This document shows positions 61,031 through 64,000 of a stretch of 64,000 nucleotides of DNA, piece after piece. Numbering within the stretch: the first letter of the stretch is position 1; each line of letters begins with the position of its first letter. This DNA is from Thermoanaerobaculia bacterium (GTDB taxonomy: Bacteria > Acidobacteriota > Thermoanaerobaculia > Gp7-AA8). The stretch spans positions 169,639 to 233,638 of the forward strand of contig JADGNZ010000001.1 in NCBI GenBank assembly GCA_017883205.1. The letters are read 5' to 3'. The translations under genes were made by a program, and so were the position numbers. The notes beneath the pieces were generated by a model. It saw only the letters and a program-made list of their open reading frames with translations, had not been told where the DNA came from and made no database searches.

Positions 61031-61053
61031 CGCAACTTTCGCGTGAGGCGCCC

Positions 61054-63483
61054 CTATAACCGCGACCTCGCCGCAACCGCTGCCTCGCGAATCTGTGGTT
61101 GGTGGGCGTCGACCGAGAGCGAACGGTTCCAGAAGTCGAGAGCGCGGCCGTAGTCGTTCTGTTTCGCGTAAAACAGGCCGAGGTTGTTGAGCGCGACCGT
61201 CGAGGATGGCTGGAGCCCGAGCGCGCGGACGAGCTCGGGAACGCCCTCGGTGTAGCGCTCGGCCTCGAGAAGCGCCGATCCGAGGTTCACGGCGATGACG
61301 TAGGACTGCGGGAAAAGCTTGCGGCCTTGATAGAGCAACGCGATCGCGCGGGCGTTCATGTTGCGCTGCCGGTAGAGTGCGGCAAAGTCGATGAGATAGG
61401 TTTCCGCGTTGGGCAATCCGAGAGCAATCGCAGCCAGGATCTGTGCGTCGGCCGCCGCGTATTGCTGCCTGTCGAAGTACACCATGGCTTCGTTGAGATG
61501 AGGCGTCGGCCGCGCCGGATAGATGTCGATGGCGCGGTCGAATGCATCGATGGACTCGCTCAGCTTTCCTTTGGCGCGCAAATCGACGCCGAGGTTGTTG
61601 TAGTACGCGTATTGGCCCCAACGCTCCGGCAACAGCGGCGTCGCAGCACTCTTTGCGTCACCCTCGTCCTCGAGAACCGGAGTCAGATTGCGCGTGGGAT
61701 CGTTGAGATGCCCAATCGCCTGCAGTTGTGCTTCGTACGGCCTCTCGGCGATTGTGGCTGACGTCCCCACCGGCTTCGCAGCGACGAATTCGCCGTAGCT
61801 GACGACGCGGACAGACGTGATCGGCGCGATGTCTTTGAGTGCCCACGTCGCTGCATGCCCGGGCATCTCCGTCGATTGCGGAAGGCCGAGGAGAGCGAGA
61901 ACGGTCGGCGCAACGTCGTACACCGACATCGGATGCAAACGGGTCGGGATCACGTGCGGGCCGTAGGCGATGAACATCCCGGGATTGCGGTGATCCGACA
62001 GCGCTGCGCCGCCATTCGGCATCGAGCGCGGCCGGTTCTTTCCCCAGCGAAAGCCGTACGACGACATGACCATCACCGTGGTGTCGCGCGGCAGGACGTT
62101 CATCCATTCGCCGATGAGCCGATCGACCTCGGCGTAGTAATTCGAAACGGCCGGCCAGAACTTGCGGTAATTCTGTTCGCTGATGCCGTCGCGATAGGGT
62201 GGATGGTAGGGCGAGAAGAGATGGTTGACCGCGTCGGTCCCTTCGTACGAGACCATCACCAGCGTCGGGTCTTGTCCGTTCTTTCGCTGATCGTTGTAGA
62301 GATTGATGGCCACGCGGTGGTCGTTCCAAGTCTTCGCCAGGATCGAGCGGAAGATGACGATCGGATCCGTCGGGTTGTTTGCGTCGATGGCGGTGTTCCA
62401 CTCCTCGGCGGTTAGATTGAGAAAGCGGTGGACTTGTTCGTATCCGACCGTGCTTTCGGGCACGGCAAGCGACGCGGCTCGCCCCGCAAGCGACGGAGGA
62501 TAGACAGCATTCGCAACGTTCTCGACCGGCGTGCCATAGAAGATGCTGTTCGGTGCGGTCGCTGGCCAGCCGGACCACCAGTTGGCGACGAGTGCGGAAC
62601 GGCCAAACGCGTCCGCGATGTCCCAAAGCGCCGGCACGCGGCGCGAATAGGCGTCTACCGGCGAGTGCCGGCCGCGGTCCATGAAGTCGATCACGCCATG
62701 ACGATCGGGCGTCAGGCCGGTCGCGACTGTCGTCCAGACCATCGGCGAGACGGTCGGCTGAATGGTCTGCAGCGATGTCATCGTGCCGCCTGCGGCCAGC
62801 GCCCTGAGGTTCGGAGTACGGCCGTCGTCGGAGAGCTCGTGCAGTAACTCCCAATCGGCGCCGTCGAGCGCGATGATGACCACGCGCGTCGGCACGCTGC
62901 GCGTGTCACGGCGAAGCTCGGCACGCTTGACGCGGAGAAGTGCATCGTGGTCGGCCTCGAATCGCGCCACTTCGAACGCCGTCACTTTCAACCCGCTGCT
63001 GGCGAGGTGGTTGGCTACCGTGCGGCGCAACGGGTCGCGCTGCGAATTGAATTGCGAATTCGGCGAGAGCAGATCCTCGATCGGTATCTGCTCCGTCACC
63101 GCTGACACCGCCTCGGCGACCCTGGCCCGAATCCAGGCGTTCCAACCTTGGTCGACCATGCGCCGCGCATCGGGCAGCCGGTCGCCGTTGATGCCGAAGC
63201 GGAGCCGGTAGCTCACCGTAACCGGCACGCCTTCCTTGGATGTGATGCGGATGATGTCGTCGCGCTGGGCGAAGCCCTCGCGCCGCTCAAAGCGAAGACG
63301 GTAGAACTGGTGTGGCGGGAGAAACGTGACGTTCTGCTGCACGACGCGGACGACGCCGGTGTGTTTGTCGACACCAAAGATCAGCCATCGCGACGAAGGA
63401 AGGTAGAGGCTGATGAGCAGATACGTCACCAGCACAAGGCCGGCGAGGAGGATGAGAGCGTGAGTCAGACGGTGGCGACGCAT
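61054..63483 (-). CDS. SPFH-phosphodiesterase-TPR fusion protein
   Basis: An 809-residue protein with an unusual domain chain. Residues 9-29 are a membrane anchor. Residues about 30-190 resemble an SPFH/band-7 domain (GVPVTVSYRLRFGI, FEVARFEADHDALLRV). Residues about 200-610 are a type I phosphodiesterase of the alkaline phosphatase superfamily: VVIIALDGADWELL (metal Asp), TVSPMVWTTVATGLTPDRHG with the nucleophile Thr, and SYEGTDAVNHLF and SSYGFRW. Residues about 640-805 are TPR repeats. It probably acts at the periplasmic membrane face on phosphodiester or polysaccharide-linked phosphates. The domains are clear; the substrate is unknown. Confidence 0.85.
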   Translation of the reverse strand: MRRHRLTHALILLAGLVLVTYLLISLYLPSSRWLIFGVDKHTGVVRVVQQNVTFLPPHQFYRLRFERREGFAQRDDIIRITSKEGVPVTVSYRLRFGINGDRLPDARRMVDQGWNAWIRARVAEAVSAVTEQIPIEDLLSPNSQFNSQRDPLRRTVANHLASSGLKVTAFEVARFEADHDALLRVKRAELRRDTRSVPTRVVIIALDGADWELLHELSDDGRTPNLRALAAGGTMTSLQTIQPTVSPMVWTTVATGLTPDRHGVIDFMDRGRHSPVDAYSRRVPALWDIADAFGRSALVANWWSGWPATAPNSIFYGTPVENVANAVYPPSLAGRAASLAVPESTVGYEQVHRFLNLTAEEWNTAIDANNPTDPIVIFRSILAKTWNDHRVAINLYNDQRKNGQDPTLVMVSYEGTDAVNHLFSPYHPPYRDGISEQNYRKFWPAVSNYYAEVDRLIGEWMNVLPRDTTVMVMSSYGFRWGKNRPRSMPNGGAALSDHRNPGMFIAYGPHVIPTRLHPMSVYDVAPTVLALLGLPQSTEMPGHAATWALKDIAPITSVRVVSYGEFVAAKPVGTSATIAERPYEAQLQAIGHLNDPTRNLTPVLEDEGDAKSAATPLLPERWGQYAYYNNLGVDLRAKGKLSESIDAFDRAIDIYPARPTPHLNEAMVYFDRQQYAAADAQILAAIALGLPNAETYLIDFAALYRQRNMNARAIALLYQGRKLFPQSYVIAVNLGSALLEAERYTEGVPELVRALGLQPSSTVALNNLGLFYAKQNDYGRALDFWNRSLSVDAHQPQIREAAVAARSRL

Positions 63484-63772
63484 TGCGGTGTGAGCAGTAA
63501 TGCAGGGAGCGTGACAACGGGCGGGGGTCGGGGGTCGGGGGTAGGAGATTGACCAGCGATTGGCGATTAGAGACTGGAGATCAGAGACTAGAGATCAGAG
63601 ACCAGAGATCAGAGACGAGAGACCAGAAACGAGCGAAGAGCGACTAGAGACAAGAGAAAGTCAGATCGGGCGTAAGAGAAATCGGTAGAGGATTGAACTA
63701 CGACCCCCGACTCCCGAAAGCCGACTCCCGCAGCTACGACCCCCGACTCCCGAAAACCGACTCCCGCACCAA
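63484..63772. repeat. Dense dispersed-repeat gap
   Basis: This 289-bp gap contains GGGGGTCGGGGGTCGGGGG at about 63522-63540, three 14-bp AGATCAGAGACnAG units in tandem (63578, 63592, 63606) plus degenerate copies, and two 36-bp tandem copies of CTACGACCCCCGACTCCCGA... (63698 and 63734). It combines three dispersed families seen elsewhere in the window; no gene is supported. Confidence 0.85.
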
Positions 63773-64000
63773 TCACTTCTTCCTCTTCACCAACTGCTTC
63801 ACCTCATCGTTGCCGATCGGGCTTTGGGCCGAAATGATGATCGCCGCGGTGCCTTCGGCGAACGCGGGGATTTCGCAGCGCACGATGGCGGTGCCGTCGG
63901 CGGTGGTCTTGCCGCGGAAGATGACTCGCGGCGGCTCCACCGTCGAGATCACTTTCACCTCGATTGCGGCGGCAGCGATCGGACTCTGGGACAGGCTTTT
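63773..64000 (-). CDS. C-terminal end of an unidentified protein (partial)
   Basis: The frame is open through the right end of the window, so only the last 75 residues are visible. They read as a beta-sandwich-like domain with STVEPPRVIFRGKTTADGTA and GTAAIIISAQSPIGNDEV, ending in a basic KRKK tail. The DGTAIVRCEIP pattern resembles carboxypeptidase-regulatory or macroglobulin-like repeats. Visible sequence contains two SQSPI/AQSPI motifs about 55 residues apart, so the protein may be repetitive. No function can be given. Confidence 0.6.
   Translation of the reverse strand, partial: KSLSQSPIAAAAIEVKVISTVEPPRVIFRGKTTADGTAIVRCEIPAFAEGTAAIIISAQSPIGNDEVKQLVKRKK

Larger units (their letters stand above)
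60513..61053. other. 541-bp intergenic region upstream of fur
   Basis: Holds the putative Fur operator next to the gene, then about 115 bp without recognised features, then the 21-bp array 5 (60663-61030). Both flanking genes are on the minus strand. Confidence 0.6.

Overview
The window is a gene-dense, high-GC piece of a chromosome from a Gram-negative-type (diderm) bacterium: it has a FadL-type outer-membrane protein, several lipoprotein signals, an RND exporter and a minor pseudopilin operon. Gene content and the many intergenic repeats would fit Acidobacteriota (for example Thermoanaerobaculia-like soil or sediment lineages), but there is no rRNA or other decisive marker, so the phylum is an inference. 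I find 60 protein genes, two of them cut by the window ends, and no rRNA, tRNA, CRISPR array, phage or insertion sequence.

Layout. 1-3559: NAD-type isocitrate dehydrogenase (5' end missing), a DUF309 protein, a fused siroheme-decarboxylase-like AhbA/AhbB protein and a lone abortive-infection (Abi_C) protein. 3834-12988: parvulin foldase, a free-standing L30-like protein, DnaB, the NfeD/slipin membrane pair with a third small gene, glycogen synthase with free-methionine-sulfoxide reductase, and a MEMO1/AmrB protein. 13051-24259: BrkB, PAP2 phosphatase, an ECF sigma/anti-sigma/secretin-N-domain operon, FadL-like OMP, DdpX, an LLM flavin oxidoreductase, AnsA-type asparaginase and an aldehyde dehydrogenase. 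24341-34626: a membrane protein, the first TIR/deoxyribosyltransferase-like two-gene module, a DUF4097 lipoprotein, RDD, YigZ, enolase, an orphan gas-vesicle accessory operon (GvpF/L, GvpG, double ArsA ATPase) and MutY. 34647-47674: YceI, a beta-propeller protein, enoyl-CoA hydratase, POT peptide transporter, MurB, the second TIR-like module, a hotdog thioesterase, amidohydrolase, CoaX, gamma-glutamyltransferase and RpiA. 47778-64000: a large secreted Asp-box/Ig-like protein, a lipoprotein, RND exporter, BioY, three pseudopilin-like genes, GltX, an FTR1 iron permease with a Fur-family regulator, and an SPFH-phosphodiesterase-TPR fusion.

Three things stand out. First, two diverged copies of one two-gene module (small basic protein plus a TIR/NDT-like protein with HDLS and RFNMPxELG motifs) look like an uncharacterised defence or toxin-antitoxin-like system. 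Second, five unrelated-sequence intergenic tandem arrays share a period of 21 bp, and most are built from short palindromes. Third, many genes lack a Shine-Dalgarno sequence and instead have a TAnnnT -10 hexamer ending 6-9 bp before the start codon, implying widespread leaderless transcription; in one divergent pair a single palindromic TAGAATTCTA can serve both directions.

Functionally most genes are housekeeping (replication, glycolysis/TCA, cell wall, cofactor salvage, repair) in short operons with 4-bp ATGA/GTGA overlaps. Convergent gene pairs are usually separated by long inverted repeats or 21-bp arrays, which may act as bidirectional terminators.
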